Counted from the stretch's first letter, positions 1-5,135 are shown. The stretch is DNA of 5,343 nt from Bryobacterales bacterium (GCA_003139735.1 PLGA01000290.1:1-5343); one strand, 5' to 3'. The notes: generated by a model from the sequence alone, not told the origin. Numbers and translations are program-made.

Positions 1-125
1 ACGCACAGATCTCCGCGCATTTCTTCGGAATCTGCAATATCGCTACTTTCAAGTCGCGCACCCGCCCTCGTCATATCCCTTGCATCCGGCCAGGTGCTGT
101 GCTACCACACTAGGAGAGGTGAACC
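1..125. other. Left-edge noncoding leader of the lipoprotein gene
   Basis: No gene can be supported here. The last part holds the ribosome-binding site of the gene at 126. A minus-strand reading frame opens with an ATG at 74-72 and stays open to the window edge (24 codons, beginning MTRAGARLESSDIADSE), so a divergent gene may start here, but it is too short to judge. A TTGCAT at 80-85 and TACCAC at 103-108 are spaced 17 bases apart, but each matches only 3 of 6 consensus bases, so I do not call a promoter. Confidence 0.3.
112..120 (+). promoter_or_regulatory. Ribosome-binding site of the lipoprotein gene
   Basis: AGGAGAGGT lies just upstream of the ATG at 126. AGGAG (112-116) has a nine-base spacer and the overlapping GAGGT a slightly shorter one. 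It fixes the start that gives a proper signal peptide. Confidence 0.7.
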
Positions 126-983
126 ATGTCTCCGACAGCTAAACGCTCTGTCACCCTATTCGCATTTATGTCGGTGTTTTTGGCCTTGTACTCGTGTTCA
201 GGGCCATCCGCGCCGCAGCCCGGCTCACCGGGCTTTTTCTGGAATGCAGCCAAAGCAACGTTCGACGCCGGCGATTACACCGCGACCGCCGGGCACCTGG
301 ACGACCTGTTCAGTAAGGATGACGGCGAATACGCCGCGCGCGCCCTGCCATGGTCGCTCGTCCTGATCTCCGGCATGGCTGACGGCTACATGGAGGCGGC
401 CGACGCCTACGAGAAAGGGGCCAAGATCGCGGGGAAGCCCGACAAGGCCCAAGCGGAGCCGTTCCGCCGCCAGATGGTGCTCCAACGCGAAGCCGCCGCC
501 CGCCAGGTGCTGCAATTCGCGGATAAGTTCGCGGAGTTCAACAAGTTGAAGCTGGACTCCGTGCCGCTGGCTTTCGGATTCCCGAAAGGCAGCGCCGCGG
601 AAGTGCCCGGGCTGCTTCGTGCGAGCACCGGCAGCATGCCGGTGGGGCCGCAGGTGGACGTCACGCTCCAACAGACTCTGCAGCGGAACGTGATTCTGGC
701 GGCCGAGAGAGTGGCCGACTGCGCCAACGACCCGGTCAAAGCGGCGCAAGTCTTCGCCGCGCCGGACGCGAAGGTGACGCGCGCCGCGTTCCAATTGACC
801 ATGGCCAATACGCTCTTTTCCATGGCGGAAATGTTCTCGCGAGACAAGATGGACGATTCCGAGAAGCTGGGGATTCTCTGCCAGCGCGCTCAGAACGCCC
901 TCAAGAGCGTGCCGGAATCTCCGGACTCCAAGGAGTTGACCGACAAGATCGCCGACGCGCTGAAGAAGTCGAAGAAATCGTAA
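126..983 (+). CDS. Putative helical lipoprotein of unknown function
   Basis: The product has 285 residues. A lipoprotein signal peptide is visible: basic start (K6, R7), hydrophobic core about 9-21 and lipobox L-Y-S-C with the acylated cysteine at C24. It should therefore be membrane-anchored and face the periplasm. The mature part is almost wholly helical by composition (Ala, Lys, Asp, Glu and Leu rich). The stretch around residues 37-105 (FFWNAAKATFDAGDYTAT, then EAADAYEKGAKIAG) resembles tetratricopeptide-type helix pairs, although no canonical TPR consensus repeats cleanly. The C-terminus ends in a basic Lys/Ser tail. The start is supported by AGGAG at 112-116, nine bases before the ATG. 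The gene stands alone and ends facing the convergent XRE gene, with hairpins in between. I do not recognise a named family; a TPR-like scaffold or cell-envelope role is inference only. Confidence 0.85.
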   Translation: MSPTAKRSVTLFAFMSVFLALYSCSGPSAPQPGSPGFFWNAAKATFDAGDYTATAGHLDDLFSKDDGEYAARALPWSLVLISGMADGYMEAADAYEKGAKIAGKPDKAQAEPFRRQMVLQREAAARQVLQFADKFAEFNKLKLDSVPLAFGFPKGSAAEVPGLLRASTGSMPVGPQVDVTLQQTLQRNVILAAERVADCANDPVKAAQVFAAPDAKVTRAAFQLTMANTLFSMAEMFSRDKMDDSEKLGILCQRAQNALKSVPESPDSKELTDKIADALKKSKKS

Positions 984-997
984 ATGGGCCGCTCGGT

Positions 998-1036
998 CAT
1001 CGGGAAATCCTTAGAACAATAAGGCATTTCCCGATG
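998..1036. terminator. Long stem-loop after the lipoprotein gene
   Basis: The arm at 998-1013 (CATCGGGAAATCCTTA) pairs with 1020-1036 over 16 base pairs with one bulged G, around a 6-base loop GAACAA. It starts 15 bases after the stop of the lipoprotein gene. No T-run follows on the plus strand, so it is not a textbook intrinsic terminator. It may be a 3' mRNA-stabilising hairpin or a terminator that works without a U-tract. Confidence 0.6.
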
Positions 1037-1039
1037 GCT

Positions 1040-1057
1040 CGCCTGGATTTCCAGGCG
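1040..1057. repeat. Second hairpin in the convergent gap
   Basis: CGCCTGG (1040-1046) and CCAGGCG (1051-1057) form a perfect 7 bp stem with a 4-base ATTT loop, three bases after the first hairpin. The role is unknown; it probably belongs to the bidirectional termination region. Confidence 0.5.
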
Positions 1058-1084
1058 GTCAGGACGACATCGGCAGTTCCGGAA

Positions 1085-1109
1085 CGCCTTATCGGCCACA
1101 CCTAAGGCG
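1085..1109. terminator. Third hairpin, next to the XRE gene stop
   Basis: CGCCTTA (1085-1091) pairs perfectly with TAAGGCG (1103-1109) over 7 bp around an 11-base loop. It begins two bases beyond the stop codon of the minus-strand XRE gene, so it is placed as that gene's transcript end. No T-run follows on the minus strand, so termination strength is uncertain. Confidence 0.4.
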
Positions 1110-1110
1110 G

Positions 1111-1356
1111 CTAATCGCGCCCGTGCCATTCTAGCAACTCGATGGGGTCGACCAAGTCCAGGATGTCCATCCGCAAGTGGCCCATGACTTGGTCGGCCAT
1201 GTCCGGCGATAGAAGCCTTTTCCCCTTTAGAACGTGATGGATATGCGGCTGCGAGACCCCCGTCAGGCGGGCTAGGCCGCGCTCCGTGATCTCACCGCTT
1301 CGCACCCGTTCCCGGAGATTCTCGGCGAGCCGGTTCTGGAGATCTCTGAAATTCAT
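1111..1356 (-). CDS. XRE/Cro-CI family helix-turn-helix regulator
   Basis: An 81-residue protein made of little more than one DNA-binding domain. The helix-turn-helix spans about residues 24-45 (TERGLARLTGVSQPHIHHVL then KGKR). It has the A29 and G33 positions typical of the Cro/CI fold and a likely recognition helix at 35-43. Flanking helices are at about 3-19 and 50-68. Proteins of this family bind palindromic operators as dimers and commonly repress their own gene and a divergent neighbour. Here the divergent neighbour is the cysteine-rich gene at 1639, and an identical palindromic word occurs in both leaders. The ATG at 1356 has no close ribosome-binding site: the only strong one (GGGAGGA, complement of 1378-1384) is 21 bases away, with the palindrome in between. 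The DNA-binding assignment is strong; the target is inference. Confidence 0.88.
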   Translation of the reverse strand: MNFRDLQNRLAENLRERVRSGEITERGLARLTGVSQPHIHHVLKGKRLLSPDMADQVMGHLRMDILDLVDPIELLEWHGRD

Positions 1357-1359
1357 GGC

Positions 1360-1372
1360 GCCCGATTTCGGG
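1360..1372 (-). promoter_or_regulatory. Palindromic operator candidate, copy 1 (leader of the XRE gene)
   Basis: GCCCGATTTCGGG; read on the minus strand it is CCCGAAATCGGGC, with half-sites CCCGA and TCGGG around two bases. It lies three bases before the XRE start codon. The identical 13-base word is at 1610-1622. Two copies in divergent leaders suggest an operator for the XRE protein, or an RNA hairpin that controls translation. Confidence 0.5.
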
Positions 1373-1377
1373 TATAT

Positions 1378-1384
1378 TCCTCCC
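1378..1384 (-). promoter_or_regulatory. Distant ribosome-binding site of the XRE gene
   Basis: On the minus strand this reads GGGAGGA, a near-perfect anti-16S match, but 21 bases lie between it and the ATG. If the palindrome in between folds (5 bp stem), the effective spacing falls to about nine bases. No in-frame ATG, GTG or TTG lies closer to it. Confidence 0.4.
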
Positions 1385-1509
1385 AGAAATAGAGCAGTAC
1401 CGAAAGTCTTAGAACCAAATAAGAATTACCTTATATTAAAATTAGAGGTATTCTATCGAAAAGATTCATAACTCATTGCACCATCGCCTGTTATCTCAAT
1501 GGATGGCGT

Positions 1510-1521
1510 CTCGACTTCGAG
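1510..1521. promoter_or_regulatory. Related dyad, possible third operator
   Basis: CTCGACTTCGAG has 5-base half-sites around a 2-base centre, the same geometry as the duplicated palindrome. All three sites fit the pattern C-Y-C-G-A-N-N-T-C-G-R-G. It lies 29 bases upstream of the -35 box at 1551. A single 5+5 dyad could occur by chance, so confidence is low. Confidence 0.25.
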
Positions 1522-1550
1522 TATTCCATAATAATTCGCGGAAAGAAATC

Positions 1551-1578
1551 TTGACTGTTTCGTGCTGTACAGTACATT
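1551..1578 (+). promoter_or_regulatory. Sigma70-like promoter of the cysteine-rich gene, with a dyad in the spacer
   Basis: The -35 box is TTGACT (1551-1556, 5 of 6 consensus). The -10 box is TACATT (1573-1578, 4 of 6), with a 16-base spacer. Transcription would start near 1585 and give a leader of about 55 bases. The dyad TGTACAGTACA (1566-1576) overlaps the spacer and -10 box, a position where a bound protein would block RNA polymerase. Confidence 0.55.
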
Positions 1579-1609
1579 CAAACTGGGTTCGGAGAAACGG
1601 CAAGGCTGG

Positions 1610-1622
1610 CCCGAAATCGGGC
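1610..1622 (+). promoter_or_regulatory. Palindromic operator candidate, copy 2 (leader of the cysteine-rich gene)
   Basis: CCCGAAATCGGGC, preceded by G at 1609 so that this copy extends to a 14-base dyad. It is downstream of the predicted transcription start and eight bases before the GGAGG ribosome-binding site. It is identical to the word in the leader of the XRE gene, in inverted orientation. Confidence 0.5.
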
Positions 1623-1630
1623 TGCTGCCG

Positions 1631-1635
1631 GGAGG
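1631..1635 (+). promoter_or_regulatory. Ribosome-binding site of the cysteine-rich gene
   Basis: GGAGG lies three bases before the TTG at 1639 and twelve bases before the in-frame ATG at 1648. Neither spacing is ideal, so the start is not settled by it. Confidence 0.55.
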
Positions 1636-1638
1636 ACC

Positions 1639-2214
1639 TTGTCAAACATGCAATGGAATCGATCGAACGCTATCGGAATGTCGAGAGTGGCCTGTGTCCG
1701 CTGCGAGGGGGCTGGCGTACGGACGGTCTGGAAGCTCAAGCAGGCCCCGTGCAAGTGTGTCTTTCGGGCGGTGTTTCGCGCTTGTTTCAACCGCTACCGG
1801 GAGTGCGTCGAGATCGGGAAGTACTCGAGCTCGGTGTCGCTCGAGTTCACCCAGGGTAAAGACGGCGGGCGAACCTACGGCCGCAAGATCGAAGAATATA
1901 TGGCCGATGTTTGTCTGGTGGCCAAGCGCACCCTGGACGAAGACGAGCACAGGACGTTTCGTTTTTTCTTTCTGCTGGGCGCGGATTGGAAGCTGTGCTG
2001 CCGGCGGCTGAACATAGATCGCGGCAATTTCTTCCACCAGGTGTACCGCGTGGAAGAGAAACTCGGCCGGGCCTTCGCGGAAACGGAGCCGTACGCCCTG
2101 TTTCCGCTGGCCGACTATTTCGCCGGCACGGTTCGCCGCGTTCCCAGGCTCCCGGCCGCGCTGGCAATGTCGCTCGAGCAGGATTGGGACGCCGAGTTGC
2201 AACTCTCGGCCTGA
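1639..2214 (+). CDS. Cysteine-rich zinc-knuckle protein with possible C-terminal HTH
   Basis: Up to 191 residues from the TTG at 1639. In-frame ATGs at 1648 (residue 4) and 1678 (residue 14) are alternative starts, and both keep the first cysteine motif. Residues 19-26 read CVRCEGAG, a DnaJ-type CxxCxGxG knuckle. It is followed by C38-x-C40, C49 and C56, enough ligands for one or two zinc ions. A linker with basic and serine-rich stretches follows. Residues 107-146 (FRFFFLLGADWKLCCRRLNI, then DRGNFFHQVYRVEEKLGRAF) look like a helix-turn-helix of the sigma-region-4 or phage-regulator type, followed by EPYALFPLADYF at 150-161. I do not recognise a named family. The divergent XRE gene and the shared palindrome suggest a regulated DNA- or RNA-binding protein, perhaps of phage or island origin, comparable in layout to phage late-gene regulators; this is inference. 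A terminator-like hairpin follows the stop. Confidence 0.75.
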   Translation: MSNMQWNRSNAIGMSRVACVRCEGAGVRTVWKLKQAPCKCVFRAVFRACFNRYRECVEIGKYSSSVSLEFTQGKDGGRTYGRKIEEYMADVCLVAKRTLDEDEHRTFRFFFLLGADWKLCCRRLNIDRGNFFHQVYRVEEKLGRAFAETEPYALFPLADYFAGTVRRVPRLPAALAMSLEQDWDAELQLSA

Positions 2215-2223
2215 AGGGTCCGG

Positions 2224-2256
2224 CGGGAGCGGACCATTTTCCCACCGCTCCCGTTT
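2224..2256 (+). terminator. Terminator-like hairpin after the cysteine-rich gene
   Basis: CGGGAGCGG (2224-2232) pairs perfectly with CCGCTCCCG (2245-2253) over 9 GC-rich bp around a 12-base loop, followed by TTT. It begins nine bases after the TGA stop and separates this gene from the YdjM-like gene. The T-run is short, so efficiency is uncertain. Confidence 0.65.
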
Positions 2257-2285
2257 CCCACTTACAATGATGAGTCGGCCCCACG

Positions 2286-3284
2286 ATGGACCCCTTGACG
2301 CATACCGCGGTTGGCCTGTTCCTGAGCCGGGCCGGATTGAACCGGTGGACGCCGCACGCCACGCCCATTTTGATCCTGGCCGCCAACGCTCCGGATATCG
2401 ATATTGTGAGCGCGGCCGGCGGCGCACTCAACTACTTGCACTATCACCGCCATCTGACGCACTCGCTGGCGGCGATGCCCGTGATGGCGCTGCTGCCGAT
2501 TCTGCTGGTGCGCCTGGCCGGACGGAAGCCCATTCGCTGGGCAGGGGCCTTCTGCGCCTCCATGCTGGCGGTAGCGTCCCACCTGTTGCTGGATCTGACG
2601 AATAGTTACGGAATCCGCCTGTTTCTGCCCTTTTCCTCCGACTGGCTGCGCCTGGACCTCACCAACGTGGTGGATCTGTGGATTTGGGCCGCGTTCCTGG
2701 TTGGGATAGCGGGGCCGTTTCTCTCTCGGCTGGTCGGCGCGGAAATCGCATCGGGACGCCGCCGGCCGGAATATCCCGGGCGTGGCTTCGCCATCTTTGC
2801 GTTGTCGTTCCTGCTGCTTTACACCGGCGGGCGGGCGGCGCTGCACCGGCGCGCGGCGGCTTCGCTCGATGCGCGCGTATACCAGGATGCGGCCCCGCTG
2901 CGGGTAGCCGCCCTGCCTGGCCCCGCCAATCCACTGCGCTGGCGAGGGCTGGTGGAAACCGGGGATTTCTACGCCGTGGCCGACGTGAATCTGGCCGGAG
3001 AGTTCAACCCGGCGCGCGCCGTCCTGTTCTACAAACCCGATGCCAGCCCGGCGCTCGATTCCGCGCGGCGCGCGCCAACCATCCAGGAGTTTCTGCGATT
3101 TTCGCAGTTTCCGTTGTGGCGCGTCTCGCCCTCCGCGGAGCTCGAAAACGGGCGCCTGGTGGAAGTGTTCGACATGCGCTTCGGCTCTCCGCAGGACCCC
3201 GGGTTCATGGCCAGCGCGCTGGTCGATTCCGAAAACCGGGTGGTCAAGACGAACTTCCAGTTCGGAAGGGTCCCGCCCAGGTAA
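2286..3284 (+). CDS. YdjM-family membrane protein, putative metal-dependent hydrolase, with extra C-terminal domain
   Basis: 332 residues. The N-terminal half carries the hallmarks of the YdjM (LexA-regulated inner-membrane putative hydrolase) family: DPLTH at 2-6, APDID at 35-39, YHRHLTHS at 53-60 and SHLLLDLTNSYG at 98-109. The conserved His and Asp residues (H6, D37, D39, H54, H56, H59, H99, D103) are the expected metal ligands. Hydrophobic segments at about 61-79, 86-104, 131-147 and 167-181 place it in the inner membrane. Residues from about 184 to 332 form a mostly soluble extension that is absent from short members such as the roughly 200-residue E. coli protein. The substrate of the family is not established. 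No good ribosome-binding site precedes the ATG. TACAAT at 2263-2268 resembles a -10 box but has no -35 partner. The stop codon directly abuts the stop of the convergent gene. Confidence 0.88.
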   Translation: MDPLTHTAVGLFLSRAGLNRWTPHATPILILAANAPDIDIVSAAGGALNYLHYHRHLTHSLAAMPVMALLPILLVRLAGRKPIRWAGAFCASMLAVASHLLLDLTNSYGIRLFLPFSSDWLRLDLTNVVDLWIWAAFLVGIAGPFLSRLVGAEIASGRRRPEYPGRGFAIFALSFLLLYTGGRAALHRRAAASLDARVYQDAAPLRVAALPGPANPLRWRGLVETGDFYAVADVNLAGEFNPARAVLFYKPDASPALDSARRAPTIQEFLRFSQFPLWRVSPSAELENGRLVEVFDMRFGSPQDPGFMASALVDSENRVVKTNFQFGRVPPR

Positions 3285-3821
3285 TCACGGCGCCTGGGGC
3301 TGCGCTTCCGGGGGCTTCGCGGGGGCTACGGCGTCGTGCCTGGGGCCGAGACCCAGGGCGATCAGCGAAAGCGAGTCGATCTTGCCGGTGGATTCGATGT
3401 TCTGGGCCGCTTGAAACTTCTTGAGGGCATCCTCCGAGCTCTGGCCCCACGCGCCGCTGGCGTCTTCAGGGTTTAGAAATCCCTTGGCGGCCAGCGCGTC
3501 TTGAATCTCCTTGTAGCGCGCAGGGGTGGGCGCCGTCTGGCGGTTGCGCCAGGTGGTGCGCAGGGCGGGTTCCTTGCCGGATTTGGATGTTTTCCTGCCG
3601 GCGGACTTGGCGCCGCTCTTGCTCGCGGTCTTGGCCGCGGGTCCCTTCTTTGGAGCGGATTTGGATCGGGCTTTGGTTTTCGCGACGGACTTTCCGGACG
3701 CCGGTCTTCTTGGAGTTTTGGCGGAGGCCGTCTTCTTGGGCGGCGACTGCGCGGCGCCGCCGACGCTCAAGCAGAGCGTCACCCAGGCGAGTATGGAAAG
3801 CCAGCCAAGAAACTTCCGCAT
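3285..3821 (-). CDS. Secreted peptidoglycan-binding-domain protein with Lys/Ala/Ser-rich linker
   Basis: 178 residues. A Sec signal peptide covers about 1-24 (MRKFLGWLSILAWVTLCLSV, then GGAA), with likely cleavage after A24. Residues 27-83 are a low-complexity Lys/Ala/Ser/Pro tract resembling histone H1 tails, probably a flexible cationic linker. Residues 101-158 match the PG_binding_1 pattern: RYKEIQDALAAKGF, a short loop with G-x-W-G, then SSEDALKKFQAAQNI and TGKIDSLSLIALGL. That is the usual three-helix cell-wall-binding module. The C-terminus is Pro/Ala-rich. No catalytic domain is present, so the protein probably binds peptidoglycan or acts as an accessory wall protein. AGAGGT (complement of 3826-3831) precedes the ATG by about five bases. 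It follows the hydrolase-like gene by 56 bases on the same strand, so they are likely co-transcribed. Confidence 0.85.
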   Translation of the reverse strand: MRKFLGWLSILAWVTLCLSVGGAAQSPPKKTASAKTPRRPASGKSVAKTKARSKSAPKKGPAAKTASKSGAKSAGRKTSKSGKEPALRTTWRNRQTAPTPARYKEIQDALAAKGFLNPEDASGAWGQSSEDALKKFQAAQNIESTGKIDSLSLIALGLGPRHDAVAPAKPPEAQPQAP

Positions 3822-3877
3822 GCGTACCTCTTCAGCTTATCAGGCTGCGGCAAGGTGCGGACCGGCGTGCCCGGCCC

Positions 3878-5089
3878 CTACCTCGGCAGGAACGGCAGCC
3901 TGTACAGATGCGCCTGGTAGCCCGTAAAACGGTCCTCGAATACGCCGTTCTTCACGCGTACCGTTCGCGATTCGCCAAGGACGGCGCCAATCATATTGCG
4001 GGGAGCGCCGCGGAGCGTAAACTTGACCGCAGCTTCGCTGCCCGGCCGCGCCCGCATGGCGAAGAGGTAGGTCGCGCCGCCCTGGCGCTTCAGCATGGTA
4101 TCGACCGCCGCGTCGGAATTGGAGGAGGCGGCGTTTACGCCGTTAGCCACCGAGGGCGTATTGAGCGCCGGGGCCAGCCCCTCGATCTGCGCGTCGATCG
4201 CCGCGAGCGCTTCCCGCATCGGAGGATCGTCGAGCGGACCCGCATCGTCCGCAACCGGCTTGAAGACGTGACAGAAGTATCCCACGCCCATGGCGCCGTG
4301 GATTATCGACATCCACACTTCGGCCTTGACATCGTCCGGCGTGGGCTTCGGCCCGGCGTTGTAGGCCGTGGTTTCGATCCAGTCCCACACGGGCTTCTTA
4401 TATTGCGCCCACTCGCGCAGCCGGTCGACGCCCTTTCCAACCCACCACAGCGGCAGCCTATTGTTTACCGGATACACGTCGTAGGAGACAATGTCGGCGC
4501 CTTCGATGTACTCGGGATAGTGTTCGTAGTGACCCGAACAGGCGTCTCCGCGCCCCGGCCACGACTCGTTCACTACGGCCTGCCCGAAATTCAAGAATGC
4601 CGGCCTGGTGGGGTCCTTAGCTACGACATCCTGGTATTGCCGGATCATTGCGGGAGGCAGGATGCAGGAGCCGTATCCCCCGCCTGGCTTGGCTTGGGCG
4701 TTATCGGGCTCATCGAACAGAAACCAGCCGCGAATGATGTCTTTCTCCGGACTTGCCAGGTTGGCCGGGATCTGGGAGCCGATCAGCGCCACCCCAGCCT
4801 GGCTGAGGAGTTCCAACCCTTCGCCGGGGCGGCGCGACACGGGGCCGATGTACTGATTCACTCCAATCGCCTTGTATCTGGGCGCGTTGCCGGCGCTCTG
4901 ATACCAGACGCTGATGGGGAAGAAGCCCGCATCGGCGGGTGGGCCGTTTACCCATTTCTTGTAGTAGGCGGCTCCGCCTTCCCAGGGAAGGTACCGATCT
5001 TCGGATTCGCCGGCCGGGCGCAGCGCGCCAGCGAGAAAGGCCGCGGCCACAACGGGCGGCAGCAGCCGCAACGCGGTTCGCCCTTGCAT
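3878..5089 (-). CDS. Secreted TIM-barrel-like putative glycoside hydrolase
   Basis: 403 residues. An N-terminal signal peptide is likely (R4, R8, hydrophobic 9-23), so the protein should be exported. The body reads like a (beta/alpha)8 glycoside hydrolase of the clan A type: a strand end FFPISVWYQ (56-64), GVNQYIG (76-82), GVALIGSQ (99-106), GWFLFDEPD (121-129), PAFLNFGQ (163-170), ADIVSYDVYPV (198-208), KPVWDWIET (232-240) and a helix with AEVWMSIIHGAMGVGYFCH (256-274). E127 after a strand and E239 near a late strand are natural candidates for acid/base and nucleophile, as inferred from the general clan layout. Residues from about 340 to 403 look like a small beta-sandwich tail. I cannot name the family or substrate. 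TAGG lies close before the ATG as a weak ribosome-binding site. The downstream peptidoglycan-binding gene suggests an envelope or polysaccharide role. Confidence 0.8.
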   Translation of the reverse strand: MQGRTALRLLPPVVAAAFLAGALRPAGESEDRYLPWEGGAAYYKKWVNGPPADAGFFPISVWYQSAGNAPRYKAIGVNQYIGPVSRRPGEGLELLSQAGVALIGSQIPANLASPEKDIIRGWFLFDEPDNAQAKPGGGYGSCILPPAMIRQYQDVVAKDPTRPAFLNFGQAVVNESWPGRGDACSGHYEHYPEYIEGADIVSYDVYPVNNRLPLWWVGKGVDRLREWAQYKKPVWDWIETTAYNAGPKPTPDDVKAEVWMSIIHGAMGVGYFCHVFKPVADDAGPLDDPPMREALAAIDAQIEGLAPALNTPSVANGVNAASSNSDAAVDTMLKRQGGATYLFAMRARPGSEAAVKFTLRGAPRNMIGAVLGESRTVRVKNGVFEDRFTGYQAHLYRLPFLPR

Positions 5090-5135
5090 GCCTACATCTT
5101 AACGGGGCGCCAGGACAAATAGCGACCGGTCAATT

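Larger units (their letters stand above)
1357..1638. promoter_or_regulatory. AT-rich divergent control region between two regulator-like genes
   Basis: A 282-base intergenic region, clearly AT-rich from about 1373 to 1560 while the flanking genes are GC-rich. It must hold the promoters of both divergent genes. On the plus strand a good sigma70-like promoter is seen at 1551-1578. On the minus strand several -10-like words occur (TAGAAT, complement of 1450-1455; TATAAG, complement of 1430-1435) without a convincing -35, so the promoter of the XRE gene cannot be fixed. Palindromic words are described separately. Confidence 0.6.

Noticed and set aside
1..74. Minus-strand open frame of 24 codons running off the left edge
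   Set aside because: It is too short to judge; an AGGG lies only a few bases before the ATG, giving poor spacing.
80..108. Possible promoter TTGCAT-17-TACCAC before the lipoprotein gene
   Set aside because: Each hexamer matches only 3 of 6 consensus bases, and the predicted start would fall inside the ribosome-binding site.
225..794. Minus-strand open frame of 189 codons opposite the lipoprotein gene
   Set aside because: It has no ribosome-binding site or recognisable domain, and the plus-strand frame has a lipobox signal and a good ribosome-binding site.
1642..2427. Minus-strand open frame of 261 codons opposite the cysteine-rich gene and the YdjM-like start
   Set aside because: It crosses a terminator-like hairpin and two genes with clear motifs; its composition is Arg/Pro/Gly-rich like other antisense shadows.
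2678..3424. Plus-strand open frame of 248 codons overlapping the YdjM-like gene in another frame
   Set aside because: It runs across the convergent stop junction into the next gene and has Arg/Gly/Ala-rich shadow composition.
3587..5122. Long plus-strand open frame (511 codons) opposite the hydrolase-like and peptidoglycan-binding genes
   Set aside because: It is Arg-rich without domains or a signal, spans two well-supported minus-strand genes and their gap, and is explained by high GC content of the opposite strand.
5095..5133. Minus-strand promoter for the hydrolase-like gene (TTGACC, complement of 5128-5133)
   Set aside because: No -10-like word lies at 16-18 bases; the nearest candidates are far too close or too distant.
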